DNA from: an uncultured Flavihumibacter sp.
Lineage (GTDB): Bacteria; Bacteroidota; Bacteroidia; Chitinophagales; Chitinophagaceae
Assembly: GCA_946482545.1 (NCBI GenBank)
Contig: CAMLRX010000069.1
Span: 1-25,816, forward strand
DNA length: 25,816 bases
Direction: 5' to 3'
The notes under the pieces were generated by a model. It worked only from the letters and a program-made list of their open reading frames with translations. It ran no database searches and was not told the DNA's origin. How positions within the stretch are numbered: position 1 is the stretch's first letter; every line of letters starts with the position of its first letter. Positions 1 through 8,403 of the stretch are shown here, one piece after another. Made by a program: the position numbers and the translations under genes.

Positions 1-30
1 GGGAAAGATTAACACCTAATCTGCGCGCGG

Positions 31-86
31 GAAACCACGGTACCCGGTGGCACCGCTATAGCGGTGGCACCGGGTACCGTGGTTTC
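31..86. repeat. 56-nt near-perfect palindrome (hairpin or cruciform)
   Basis: Two 28-nt arms (31-58 and 59-86) are reverse complements except for one G-G mismatch, with no loop between them (centre CGCTATAGCG). The palindrome ends 2 nt before the stop codon of the minus-strand gene at 89-628. No T-run follows on either strand, so it is not a textbook rho-independent terminator, although it could protect a 3' end or stall transcription. Its core CGGTGGCACCGG (62-73) recurs at 18958-18969, which hints at a REP-like family. Confidence 0.85.
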
Positions 87-88
87 AC

Positions 89-628
89 CTATTCCCCACT
101 CTTCTCGCCCGTGAACCAGTCTTCCTTATCCCGGAAGAGTACGTTGAAAGTGGTGAAACTCCCGTAAATACGGGTGATGTATTGCTGCATGTTCACTTTC
201 TCCTCATCGCTAAGTCCTTTATGGCTGTTGATCTGCTGTTCCAGCACGCGAAGCCTGTCGCGCGCCATTACAATCTTGTGGAAGAAAACTTCGATGGGAA
301 CTTCTTTCGCTTTCAGCGACGCGTCCGCGGGTTGTAGCAGCATTGTACCACCTTTCCAACGGTCGCCGAGGGGCACTGTTTCGGAAATACCGCCCCACAT
401 ACGGAGGATGTTCAGCAGCGATTTTTCTACCTCCGAAGTGGTTTCCACTTCTAATGTCACGTTTTCAGGAAGAATCTCTTCCAGGTCCGTATCCGTTTTA
501 TCAATTTCTTTTACACCATGGTGAATAAATGAGATCAGGTAAGTCGCGAATTTAACGCCGACTACCACACCGGGACCATAATGTGTATGCTGTAACCGTG
601 TGCCGATACCGAGTTTAGTTTGATCCAT
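89..628 (-). CDS. Conserved-type hypothetical protein with a Tudor/CarD-like N-terminus
   Basis: This 179-residue protein has no signal peptide or membrane segment and is probably cytoplasmic. I do not recognise a named family. Residues about 8-45 read G-x-x-V/L-x-H-x-x-Y-G-x-G-x-V followed by alternating hydrophobic residues. That spacing resembles the small Tudor-like barrel at the C-terminus of UvrD/PcrA helicases and CarD-like RNA polymerase-binding modules; the resemblance is an inference from pattern alone. The middle and C-terminal part (about 60-170) is acidic, probably helical, with a possible coiled segment near 125-150 (RLRVLEQQ region). The stop is TAG at 89-91, directly beside the palindrome. 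I found no clear promoter upstream of 628. The reading frame is intact and its length and composition look genuine. Confidence 0.75.
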   Translation of the reverse strand: MDQTKLGIGTRLQHTHYGPGVVVGVKFATYLISFIHHGVKEIDKTDTDLEEILPENVTLEVETTSEVEKSLLNILRMWGGISETVPLGDRWKGGTMLLQPADASLKAKEVPIEVFFHKIVMARDRLRVLEQQINSHKGLSDEEKVNMQQYITRIYGSFTTFNVLFRDKEDWFTGEKSGE

Positions 629-815
629 GGGTGATGATGAATTTTGAATGATGGATGTTGAATTGGTTGAAAAGATGAACCTTTTGTAAGTATATTAAGT
701 TCGTTTACTGGATTTAAGGGATAACATTGCACAGAAACCTACGCGGAGGTTGAGGCCCATGTCTGTTTCTATACAGATGCAAAAGCATATTGAAATGCAG
801 TGCATCCTCCCTGGC

Positions 816-1391
816 TCAGGGCGCTTCGTTCAGCAGCAACTTTTCAACCACTGCCGGAAAATGAAGGTGTTCCAGTTTCTGTACTTTCTTCGCGACCATT
901 TCGGGCGTATCTCCGGGGTCAACCGCGCATTTTGCCTGGAAGATATTATCTCCGTGATCGTAATGTTCATCCACGTAGTGGATGGTGATGCCACTTTCTT
1001 TCTCCCTCGCGTTCACTACGGCCTCATGCACAAAACTGCCATACATGCCTTTTCCGCCATATTTGGGCAAAAGGGCGGGGTGAATGTTTACGATGGATTG
1101 GGGATACGCGTTGATGAGGGCGATGGGTACTTTCCAGAGAAAGCCGGCCAATACGATAAACGAAATGCCTTTCTGTTGCAGGTCGGGTACATAAGCATCG
1201 CCCCTGAAAAAACGTTCCTTCTCTATATTAAGTGTATCAATGCCTTCTTTCACGGCGATGTTCAATACGCCCGCACCAGGCTTGTTGGTAACGATCAGTG
1301 CGATTTTAACGGAAGGATGGTTCCTGAAATGGTCGATGATCTTCTGTGCGTTCGATCCGGCGCCCGATGCGAAGATGGCCAGTTTTTTCAT
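816..1391 (-). CDS. purN: Phosphoribosylglycinamide formyltransferase (PurN, GART)
   Basis: This 191-residue cytoplasmic enzyme transfers the formyl group of 10-formyltetrahydrofolate to GAR, the third step of purine synthesis. The N-terminus FASGAGSN (7-14) is the phosphate-binding start of the formyltransferase fold. NIHPALLPKYGGKGMYG (102-118) holds the catalytic Asn102 and His104. YDHGD (144-148) supplies Asp145, matching the catalytic Asp of E. coli PurN. Length is normal for short bacterial PurN (about 190-215 residues). The start codon at 1389-1391 lies only 4 nt after a consensus -7 element, so the mRNA is probably leaderless. The gene stands alone, divergent from the respiratory cluster. 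Confidence 0.96.
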   Translation of the reverse strand: MKKLAIFASGAGSNAQKIIDHFRNHPSVKIALIVTNKPGAGVLNIAVKEGIDTLNIEKERFFRGDAYVPDLQQKGISFIVLAGFLWKVPIALINAYPQSIVNIHPALLPKYGGKGMYGSFVHEAVVNAREKESGITIHYVDEHYDHGDNIFQAKCAVDPGDTPEMVAKKVQKLEHLHFPAVVEKLLLNEAP

Positions 1392-1395
1392 CTGC

Positions 1396-1426
1396 CAAAG
1401 CTAAAATCAAACTTCAATAGCACAAA
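1396..1426 (-). promoter_or_regulatory. Bacteroidota-type promoter of purN
   Basis: On the minus strand the sequence reads TTTG (1426-1423), a 19-nt spacer, then TAGCTTTG (1403-1396). This matches the known Bacteroidota sigma-A consensus TTTG/TAnnTTTG in both elements and spacing. The -7 box ends 4 nt before the ATG, so the expected transcription start falls at or next to the start codon. Confidence 0.7.
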
Positions 1427-1598
1427 ATGAATGTAATGTTATGCCAAAAAAGCAGTATCTATGTGCCGTTTAGGGATTGTTAAAGTGCAATGGTACTATT
1501 CAACAATGGAGTTGGAATAATCACGACTAAGGAAAAAATACCATGTATGAAATCGGCTGAAACCCGCGTCAATACTGGCAAAAAAAAAATTTAACAGG

Positions 1599-1631
1599 TT
1601 GCGAATTTGTCAACATCGTGTCATATTTTTG
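1599..1631 (+). promoter_or_regulatory. Probable promoter of the act-cox operon
   Basis: TATTTTTG (1624-1631) fits the Bacteroidota -7 consensus TAnnTTTG exactly. A TTG at 1599-1601 gives a 22-nt spacer; the alternative TTTG at 1606-1609 gives only 14 nt. Transcription would start near 1636-1640, leaving a leader of about 40 nt before actA. This placement excludes an in-frame ATG at 1599 as the actA start. Confidence 0.6.
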
Positions 1632-1679
1632 CAGCCGACTTTGGATATTTTTCCACATCCCAAACCAATTATTGTGGAT

Positions 1680-2924
1680 ATGATGCATAATAGACCGTCT
1701 GCCAAAAAAGTAATTTTTAGTCTTCTGCTCGCTACAGTTTTCTCCTTTGGTACTGCGGTACAAGCTCAGGATGGCAAAGCTTTGTTCACTGCCAACTGTG
1801 CTTCCTGTCACAATCCCCTGAAGGATGCGACCGGTCCCGCGCTGAAAGGAGCTGAAGCCCGCTGGGGAGACAAGGCCAAACTTCACGCATGGGTGAGGAA
1901 CAGCCAGGCAGTTATAGCTAGTGGTGATAAGTACGCAAATGAACTCTTTGCCAAATGGGGTAGAGTGGCAATGACCAGTTTCCCTTCTCTGAGCGATGAA
2001 GAGATTGATGCGATCTTTAAATATGTGGAGAGCGTTCAGCCGCCTAAAGCACCTGAAGGTCCTGTAGGTGGTGCAGCCAAAGAATCAGGTGACAACAGCC
2101 TGCTCTTCGGTATCCTCACACTCGTTCTTGCGGTTGTGGCGCTGATCCTGCTTCAGGTAAACAGCAACCTCCGTAAACTGGCTGACGACAAAGACGGTAT
2201 CCCCGCTTCCGAACCAGTTCCCTTCTACCGTAATAAAGCGTACATCGCACTGGTGGTAATCGTATTGTTCATCGTAGGTGGCATCTTCACCGTGAATGGC
2301 GCGATCAACTTGGGACGCAGCAAAGACTATCAGCCTGAACAGCCCATCTATTATTCCCACAAGGTACACGCCGGCATCAACCAGATCAACTGTCTGTACT
2401 GCCACGGTGGTGCACAGGAATCCAAACACGCTGGTATTCCCTCCCTCAACGTATGTATGAACTGTCACATGGCCATCAACGAATACAATGGTGAGCCACT
2501 CTTTACCGAAGACGGAAAAGAAGTGAACGGTACGGCTGAAATTCAGAAACTCTATAAGTATGCAGGCTTCGATCCAGCAGTTTCAAAACAATGGGATCCT
2601 TCCAAAGCGAAGCCGATTGAATGGGTGAAAATCCACAACCTGCCCGACCACGTTTACTTTAACCACGCGCAGCACGTTACGGCCGGTAAGGTTCAGTGCC
2701 AGACCTGCCACGGTGAAATCCAGAACATGGGTGAAGTGAAGCAATTCACCGACCTGAGCATGGGCTGGTGTATCAACTGCCACCGCGAAACAAAGGTGCA
2801 GTTCGTGGAAAACAAATTCTACAGCATTTACGAGAAGTTCCACGATGAGATCAAGCAGAAGAAAAGAGATGGTGTAACCGTGGAAGAAATCGGTGGAACA
2901 GAGTGCCAGAAATGTCACTACTAA
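1680..2924 (+). CDS. actA: Alternative complex III subunit ActA, multiheme cytochrome c with fused monoheme domain
   Basis: This 414-residue subunit carries electrons from the quinol-oxidising core of alternative complex III towards the oxidase. Residues 1-29 form a signal peptide (hydrophobic core, AQA end). A monoheme cytochrome c domain follows, with CASCH at 40-44 and a likely Met98 axial ligand. Two membrane segments lie at about 141-160 and 188-206. The C-terminal domain holds five more heme sites: CLYCH 238-242, CMNCH 259-263, CQTCH 340-344, CINCH 364-368 and CQKCH 409-413. Six CxxCH motifs in total suggest a monoheme cytochrome joined to the usual pentaheme ActA. I chose the start at 1680 (a second ATG follows at 1683) because it gives a clean signal peptide and lies downstream of the predicted promoter. 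It is the first gene of the operon, 89 nt before actB. Confidence 0.92.
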   Translation: MMHNRPSAKKVIFSLLLATVFSFGTAVQAQDGKALFTANCASCHNPLKDATGPALKGAEARWGDKAKLHAWVRNSQAVIASGDKYANELFAKWGRVAMTSFPSLSDEEIDAIFKYVESVQPPKAPEGPVGGAAKESGDNSLLFGILTLVLAVVALILLQVNSNLRKLADDKDGIPASEPVPFYRNKAYIALVVIVLFIVGGIFTVNGAINLGRSKDYQPEQPIYYSHKVHAGINQINCLYCHGGAQESKHAGIPSLNVCMNCHMAINEYNGEPLFTEDGKEVNGTAEIQKLYKYAGFDPAVSKQWDPSKAKPIEWVKIHNLPDHVYFNHAQHVTAGKVQCQTCHGEIQNMGEVKQFTDLSMGWCINCHRETKVQFVENKFYSIYEKFHDEIKQKKRDGVTVEEIGGTECQKCHY

Positions 2925-3013
2925 GCGAAACAACAGACCAAAGTAATTCATAGTATAATCGTAGAAACAGAGGGATGACCGCGCAAGCAGCGCTCTTTGT
3001 ACAAGTCAACTAA

Positions 3014-6000
3014 ATGAATATGGAGCAAAAAAAGTACTGGCAAAGTTTTGGAGAGCTGAACAACAGTGAAGCCCACAAAAAACAGGCTCAAAATGAATTC
3101 CAGGAAGATCTGCTGCCCTTGGAGGATCTGGATGGTAAGGGCCTGCTTGATGCGAAGGCTCCCCGCCGTGACTTTTTGAAATACCTCGGATTCAGCACCG
3201 CCGCTGCCGCTGCAGCCGCGAGTTGCGAAATCCCCGTAAAAAAAGCAATTCCCTACGTTAATAAGCCCGATAACCTGGTGGCAGGTATCGCGAACTACTA
3301 TGCTACCACCTATGTACAGGATGGTGATGTGGTGCCCGTGATCGCCCGTGTGAGAGATGGCCGTCCTATTAAGGTGGAGGGGAATAATCTTTCCACCATT
3401 ACTTCAGGCGCTACTTCCGCCCGCGTGCAGGCTTCCGTACTGGACCTGTATGATACCGCCCGCCTGCGTTTCCCGCTGGCCGACGGCAAGGAAGTTTCCA
3501 CCCTCGAAGCTTTCGATAAAATGGTAGGTGACGCGTTCGCTTCCCTTGGTGGCGCACCCATCGTATTGCTCACCAGCACGGTTACTTCTCCTTCTTCTAA
3601 AGAAGTGATTGCAGGTTTCCTCGCAAAATACCCCGGAAGCCGTCACGTAACATTCGACGCAGTTTCTTACGCAGGTATGTTGCTGGCCAACGAAGCATCT
3701 TACGGTAAAAGAGCTATTCCTTCTTACCATTTCGATAAAGCGAAAGTTGTGGTGAGCCTTGGCGCCGATTTCCTAGGTTCATGGCTCAGCCCCGTAGAAT
3801 TCGCCAAACAATATTCAACAGGAAGGAAACTGGATGAGACCAAACTCGAAATGAGCAAGCACTTCCAGTTTGAAAGTTTCCTGAGCATGACCGGCGCAAA
3901 CGCCGATGAGCGCTTTACACACCGTGCCTCCGAAGCAGGTGCCGTGGCCGCCGCGTTGCTGAGTGCAGTAAGAGGTCAGGGTGCAACCGGAATCGCTGAC
4001 GCTGAACTGAAGAAAGGAATCGAAAAAGCTGCTGCCGCACTGAACGCTGTCAAAGGCACTGCCCTCGTGGTGAGCGGAAGCAACGATGTGAATATTCAAA
4101 CCGTTGTGAATGCCATCAACGAAGCAGTTGGCGCCAACGGAACCACCATCAACTGGGCCGCTCCGGTGAACTATCGCCAGGGTATAGACGCAGATATGGT
4201 GAAACTGGTGGCCGATATGAATGCAGGCGCTATTGGCGGCCTCATCGTTTACGGTGCCAACCCTGCCTACGAATATTTCGATGCACCGAAGTTCGTTGCC
4301 GGAATCAAAAAAGTAAGGGCTACAGTGTCGCTCAGTCCCAAAATGGACGAGACCACCCAACTCTGCAAATATGTGATTTCCGATCACCACTACCTCGAAA
4401 GCTGGGGTGACGCGGAACCTAAAGCGGGTTATTATTCGCTGATGCAGCCCACCATCGCTCCCTTGTTTAAAACAAGGCAGTGGCAGGATTCTCTCCTGAA
4501 ATGGAGCGGTAGCACCAACGATTACCTCGCCACACTGAAAGGATACTGGCTCGGTAAACTCGGTTCTCAGGAAGCATGGGACAAAGCCCTGCAGGATGGT
4601 GTGATCGAACCAGCAGTAGCTACCGTTTCAGGTGCTGCATTCGCTGGCAATGAAGCCGGTGCACTCGCCGCGATTTCTTCCTACAAAAAAGGAACCGGCG
4701 CTGAACTGGTGCTTTATCAGAAAACCGGTATCGGCGAAGGTAAACAGGCCAGCAACCCATGGTTACAGGAAATGCCCGATCCCATCTCCAAAGCAACATG
4801 GGACAACTATGTGCTGATGAGCTGGAGCATGGCGAAAAGCATCGTAGGCATCGACCTTACCCACAGCGGGCAGAGCGATGATTACGAAGTGAACCGCCCC
4901 AAGCCTGTGGTAAAAGTGACCGTTTCCGGAAAAGAACCAATCGAATTGCCCGTGGTGATCATCCCGGGTATGGACAGCAATACCATCGCCATCGCCGTAG
5001 GTTACGGCCGTGATTCCAAAGTGGGTAAATCCGTGATTGGTGTGGGAAGGAATGCTTATCCCCTTGCTGCTTTCAACGGAACCACCGTTCAGTATGAACT
5101 GGCTGCTGTTACTGTAGAAAAAACCAACGCTACTTACCCTGTGGCCATTACACAGGTACACAATACTTACGAAGACCGTAAAGAAGTGGTGAAAGAAGCC
5201 TCCCTGGCAACTTTCGTTCACAACAGAGAAGTCTTCTCCGCCGACCGCAAGCACCTGGTTGAGACTTATGCGCCCAAAACAGGCAGCTACCGCGATGAGG
5301 CATCCATGTACGACAAGGAACTGAACGAGCGTCCCGGTATTCACTGGGGAATGAGCATCGACCTCAACTCCTGTAACGGTTGTAACGCCTGCGTGGTGGC
5401 TTGTAACGCCGAAAACAACATTCCCGTTGTTGGTAAAGCGGAAGTACTGCGCGGCCACGAAATGCACTGGCTCCGTATCGACCGCTACTTTGTGAGCGAC
5501 GCGGCACATCCCGACAAAATCAAGGATGTGGTGTTCCAGCCGATGATGTGCCAGCACTGTGACAGTGCGCCCTGCGAGAACGTTTGTCCCGTAGCCGCCA
5601 CCAACCACAGTTCTGAAGGGTTGAACCAAATGACTTACAACCGTTGTATCGGTACAAGATATTGCGCGAACAACTGTCCGTATAAAGTACGTCGCTTCAA
5701 CTGGGCCGATTATACCGGAGCGGATAGCTTCAAAGGCAACCAGGACGAAGCTTCAGATGTGATCCTGGAAATGAACGACGACCTCACCCGTATGGTGCTG
5801 AACCCGGATGTTACCGTGAGAAGCCGTGGTGTGATCGAAAAATGTTCTTTCTGCGTACAACGCCTGCAGGAAGCGAAACTGGAAGCCAAAAAAGCCGGTC
5901 GCCCCGTACAGGATGGCGAAGCGAAAGTGGCTTGTGCTACCGCCTGCGCCAGCGATTGTATCGTATTCGGTGATGTGAACGATAAGAACAGCCGCGTACG

Positions 6001-6196
6001 CAAGATGAGGGACGAACATCCGAACAGGTTGTTCCATGTCCTGGAATCGGTGCACACCCTGCCGAACGTGAGCTACCTGGCCAAAGTGCGTAATACAGAT
6101 GAAGTGGAAATGACCCATCATAAAGATCATGCAGCTCCGGCCGAACATGAATCAGAGCATGGTGGAACCAAGAAAGAAGCAGAAGCGCACCACTAA
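3014..6196 (+). CDS. actB: Alternative complex III subunit ActB, molybdopterin-oxidoreductase-like plus Fe-S protein
   Basis: This 1060-residue peripheral subunit faces the periplasm and passes electrons from ActC through Fe-S clusters. The N-terminus has a twin-arginine motif (RRDFLK, 51-56), an Ala-rich stretch and Cys71 in a lipobox-like position, so it is probably Tat-exported and lipid-anchored; lipidation of ActB is known in Flavobacterium. Residues about 90-770 form the molybdopterin-oxidoreductase-like domain, which in this family carries no molybdenum cofactor. The C-terminal ferredoxin-like part has four cysteine groups: 787/790/793/797, 846/849/854/858, 878/884/888, and 944/947 with 974/978/982. 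These fit the three [4Fe-4S] plus one [3Fe-4S] clusters known for ActB. The tail is His-rich (seven His in the last 30 residues). Confidence 0.95.
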   Translation: MNMEQKKYWQSFGELNNSEAHKKQAQNEFQEDLLPLEDLDGKGLLDAKAPRRDFLKYLGFSTAAAAAAASCEIPVKKAIPYVNKPDNLVAGIANYYATTYVQDGDVVPVIARVRDGRPIKVEGNNLSTITSGATSARVQASVLDLYDTARLRFPLADGKEVSTLEAFDKMVGDAFASLGGAPIVLLTSTVTSPSSKEVIAGFLAKYPGSRHVTFDAVSYAGMLLANEASYGKRAIPSYHFDKAKVVVSLGADFLGSWLSPVEFAKQYSTGRKLDETKLEMSKHFQFESFLSMTGANADERFTHRASEAGAVAAALLSAVRGQGATGIADAELKKGIEKAAAALNAVKGTALVVSGSNDVNIQTVVNAINEAVGANGTTINWAAPVNYRQGIDADMVKLVADMNAGAIGGLIVYGANPAYEYFDAPKFVAGIKKVRATVSLSPKMDETTQLCKYVISDHHYLESWGDAEPKAGYYSLMQPTIAPLFKTRQWQDSLLKWSGSTNDYLATLKGYWLGKLGSQEAWDKALQDGVIEPAVATVSGAAFAGNEAGALAAISSYKKGTGAELVLYQKTGIGEGKQASNPWLQEMPDPISKATWDNYVLMSWSMAKSIVGIDLTHSGQSDDYEVNRPKPVVKVTVSGKEPIELPVVIIPGMDSNTIAIAVGYGRDSKVGKSVIGVGRNAYPLAAFNGTTVQYELAAVTVEKTNATYPVAITQVHNTYEDRKEVVKEASLATFVHNREVFSADRKHLVETYAPKTGSYRDEASMYDKELNERPGIHWGMSIDLNSCNGCNACVVACNAENNIPVVGKAEVLRGHEMHWLRIDRYFVSDAAHPDKIKDVVFQPMMCQHCDSAPCENVCPVAATNHSSEGLNQMTYNRCIGTRYCANNCPYKVRRFNWADYTGADSFKGNQDEASDVILEMNDDLTRMVLNPDVTVRSRGVIEKCSFCVQRLQEAKLEAKKAGRPVQDGEAKVACATACASDCIVFGDVNDKNSRVRKMRDEHPNRLFHVLESVHTLPNVSYLAKVRNTDEVEMTHHKDHAAPAEHESEHGGTKKEAEAHH

Positions 6197-6255
6197 GAAA
6201 ACGGATCCTTAAAGACAGATCATAACTCAGTACAGAAGCGAAAAGCAGACAAAAT

Positions 6256-7704
6256 ATGGCATCATTAAAGTACGAATCACAGTTAAGAGAGCCATTGGTG
6301 AACGGCACCAAAGATTACCATCAGGTAACCGAAGACATCGTTCGCCCTATTGAAGCCAAGCCGGCCCGACTGTGGTATGTAGGTTTCTACATTTCCGTGG
6401 CCCTGTTGTTGTTCGGTGTGTATTCCGTTTACCGTGAGGTGGCTTACGGTATCGGGGAATGGAACCTGAACAAGACCATCGGATGGGGTTGGGACATCAC
6501 CAACTTCGTATGGTGGGTAGGTATCGGTCACGCGGGTACGCTGATTTCCGCGATCCTCCTCCTGTTCCGTCAGGGCTGGAGAACGGGTGTGAACCGCGCC
6601 GCGGAAGCGATGACCATCTTCGCCGTAATGTGCGCCGGTCAGTTCCCGATCTTCCACATGGGTCGTGTATGGATGGCCTTCTTCGTACTGCCTTACCCCA
6701 ACAGCCGCGGCCCGCTTTGGGTGAACTTCAACTCACCGCTGCTCTGGGACGTGTTCGCGATCTCTACTTACTTCACGGTATCCCTGTTGTTCTGGTACTC
6801 AGGTCTTCTGCCTGACTTCGCCACCGTTCGTGACCGTGCAAAAACAAAATTCAGAAAAATGATGTACGGTGTGGCCGCCTTCGGATGGACAGGCTCCACC
6901 AAACACTGGCAGCGCCACGAAGCACTGTCGCTGGTTCTGGCTGGTTTGAGTACACCACTCGTACTTTCTGTACACACCATCGTATCGTTCGACTTCGCCA
7001 CCTCCGTAATTCCAGGATGGCACACCACCATCTTCCCCCCATACTTCGTTGCGGGTGCGATCTTCTCCGGTTTCGCCATGGTGCAAACCCTGATGATCAT
7101 CGTTAGAAAGATTCTTTATTTGGAAGATTATATCACACTGGGCCACATTGAAGCGATGAACAAGGTAATCGTACTCACCGGTTGTATTGTGGGTTGTGCT
7201 TACCTCACCGAATTGTTCATTGCCTGGTATTCCGGTGTGGAATACGAAAGATATGTGTTCTTCGAGAACCGTGCCGATCCGCTGAGTCCTTATGGATGGA
7301 GCTACTGGCTGATGATGACCTGTAACGTGGTATCACCGCAGTTGTTCTGGTTCCGCAAGCTCAGAAGGAACATCGCTTTCACGTTCTTCATGAGTATCAT
7401 CGTGAACATCGGGATGTGGTTCGAACGTTTCGTGATCATCGTAACATCTTTGTACCGCGATTACCTGCCTTCTTCCTGGTCGGCTTACTATAGTCCGTCC
7501 ATCTGGGAGATCGGCTTCTATCTCGGAACCTTCGGCTTGTTCTTTACCTGCTTCTTCCTGTTCGCCAAATACTTCCCTGTTATCGCCATCGCGGAGATCA
7601 AACACGTACTGGCTACCACAGGTGAGGCGCAGAAAGAGAAGATGAGCGATATTGAGAATAAGAAACTGGATGATTTTGGGCATGACCATGCGCACCATCA
7701 CTAG
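6256..7704 (+). CDS. actC: Alternative complex III subunit ActC, NrfD/PsrC-like quinol-oxidising membrane protein
   Basis: This 482-residue integral membrane protein belongs to the NrfD/PsrC family and has about ten transmembrane helices, beginning near residues 40-60. In alternative complex III it forms the quinol-binding core that hands electrons to ActB; ActC and ActF have also been proposed to move protons. The order directly after actB and the paired NrfD-like actF downstream make the assignment firm. The soluble N-terminus (about 35 residues) resembles that of other ActC proteins. The C-terminus ends in a short His-rich tail (GHDHAHHH). It lies 59 nt after actB and 43 nt before actD, in the same transcription unit. 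Confidence 0.94.
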   Translation: MASLKYESQLREPLVNGTKDYHQVTEDIVRPIEAKPARLWYVGFYISVALLLFGVYSVYREVAYGIGEWNLNKTIGWGWDITNFVWWVGIGHAGTLISAILLLFRQGWRTGVNRAAEAMTIFAVMCAGQFPIFHMGRVWMAFFVLPYPNSRGPLWVNFNSPLLWDVFAISTYFTVSLLFWYSGLLPDFATVRDRAKTKFRKMMYGVAAFGWTGSTKHWQRHEALSLVLAGLSTPLVLSVHTIVSFDFATSVIPGWHTTIFPPYFVAGAIFSGFAMVQTLMIIVRKILYLEDYITLGHIEAMNKVIVLTGCIVGCAYLTELFIAWYSGVEYERYVFFENRADPLSPYGWSYWLMMTCNVVSPQLFWFRKLRRNIAFTFFMSIIVNIGMWFERFVIIVTSLYRDYLPSSWSAYYSPSIWEIGFYLGTFGLFFTCFFLFAKYFPVIAIAEIKHVLATTGEAQKEKMSDIENKKLDDFGHDHAHHH

Positions 7705-7747
7705 GCGGATCACGGTAACAAATTGAATTATTATTAATTGAAGAATA

Positions 7748-8344
7748 ATGGCTGTTAAAAAATTCGTAGTAGGTTGTTTCAGTGAAGAGGCTACACTGTT
7801 TCCTGCGGTAAAAAAGGTACGCACGGCGGGTTATAAGATCCACGATGTGTACACGCCGTATCCTGTGCATGGTCTGGATCATGCGCTGGGCCTTCGCGAG
7901 ACGAGCCTTCACACGGCAGGTTTCATTTACGGCATCACGGGAACCACCACAGCGCTTAGCTTTATGGGCTGGGTGTTTACCAAAGACTGGCCGATGAATA
8001 TTGGTGGCAAACCACATTTCCCGCTGCCCGCGTTCATTCCCATCACGTTTGAGCTGACGGTGTTGTTTTCCGCGGTAGGAATGGTACTTACTTTCTGCTA
8101 CCTGTGTCAATTGGCGCCTTTCGTGAAAAAACACCATTTCCACGCACGTGCCACAGATGACCTGCATGTAATGGCCATTGAATGTACTTCCAAAACCAAT
8201 GAAGCCGAAGTAATGGCGTTCCTCGAAGCCAATGGCGCGCAGGAAGTGCATACGCAGATGGCAGAAACCGGTTGGTGGCTGGGCCGCTACGACAAGGAAA
8301 CAAAATTGTCTGAAGCAAAAGGTGTACGCCAGGAAGGACATTAA
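7748..8344 (+). CDS. actD: Alternative complex III subunit ActD (DUF3341)
   Basis: This 198-residue protein matches ActD: a soluble start (KKFVVGCFSEEATLFPAV), conserved D-x-Y-T-P-Y-P-V-H-G (about 33-42), then two transmembrane helices at about 57-76 and 92-117. A soluble C-terminal domain of about 75 residues follows. ActD has no cofactor and is a structural membrane subunit of the complex. The conserved segment DVYTPYPVHGLDHALGL is the signature I used. It lies between actC and actE on the same strand; all act genes are in the canonical order. Confidence 0.93.
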   Translation: MAVKKFVVGCFSEEATLFPAVKKVRTAGYKIHDVYTPYPVHGLDHALGLRETSLHTAGFIYGITGTTTALSFMGWVFTKDWPMNIGGKPHFPLPAFIPITFELTVLFSAVGMVLTFCYLCQLAPFVKKHHFHARATDDLHVMAIECTSKTNEAEVMAFLEANGAQEVHTQMAETGWWLGRYDKETKLSEAKGVRQEGH

Positions 8345-8403
8345 TCATTTAAATGAGCAGCAGGCTGATCCGGGCAACCGGCCAGCTAAAAAAATACCAT
8401 CGG

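Noticed and set aside
62..73. Palindrome at 31-86 as a rho-independent terminator
   Set aside because: No T-run follows the stem on either strand within 30 nt, so only a repeat call is supported.
750..1430. Long plus-strand open frame opposite purN (226 codons)
   Set aside because: It is antisense to a clear PurN with all catalytic motifs, shows no family signature and arises from codon bias of the true gene.
1599..1679. Upstream in-frame extension of actA from ATG 1599
   Set aside because: It overlaps the predicted -7 promoter box and would put 27 residues before an otherwise clean signal peptide.
2959..2984. Short inverted repeat GCGC...GCGC between actA and actB
   Set aside because: The stem is only 4 bp with no T-run, and a promoter consensus is also missing; it could easily be chance.
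4763..5629. Minus-strand open frame of 288 codons inside actB
   Set aside because: It is a reverse-frame shadow of the ActB coding sequence, with unusual His/Val composition and no recognisable domain.
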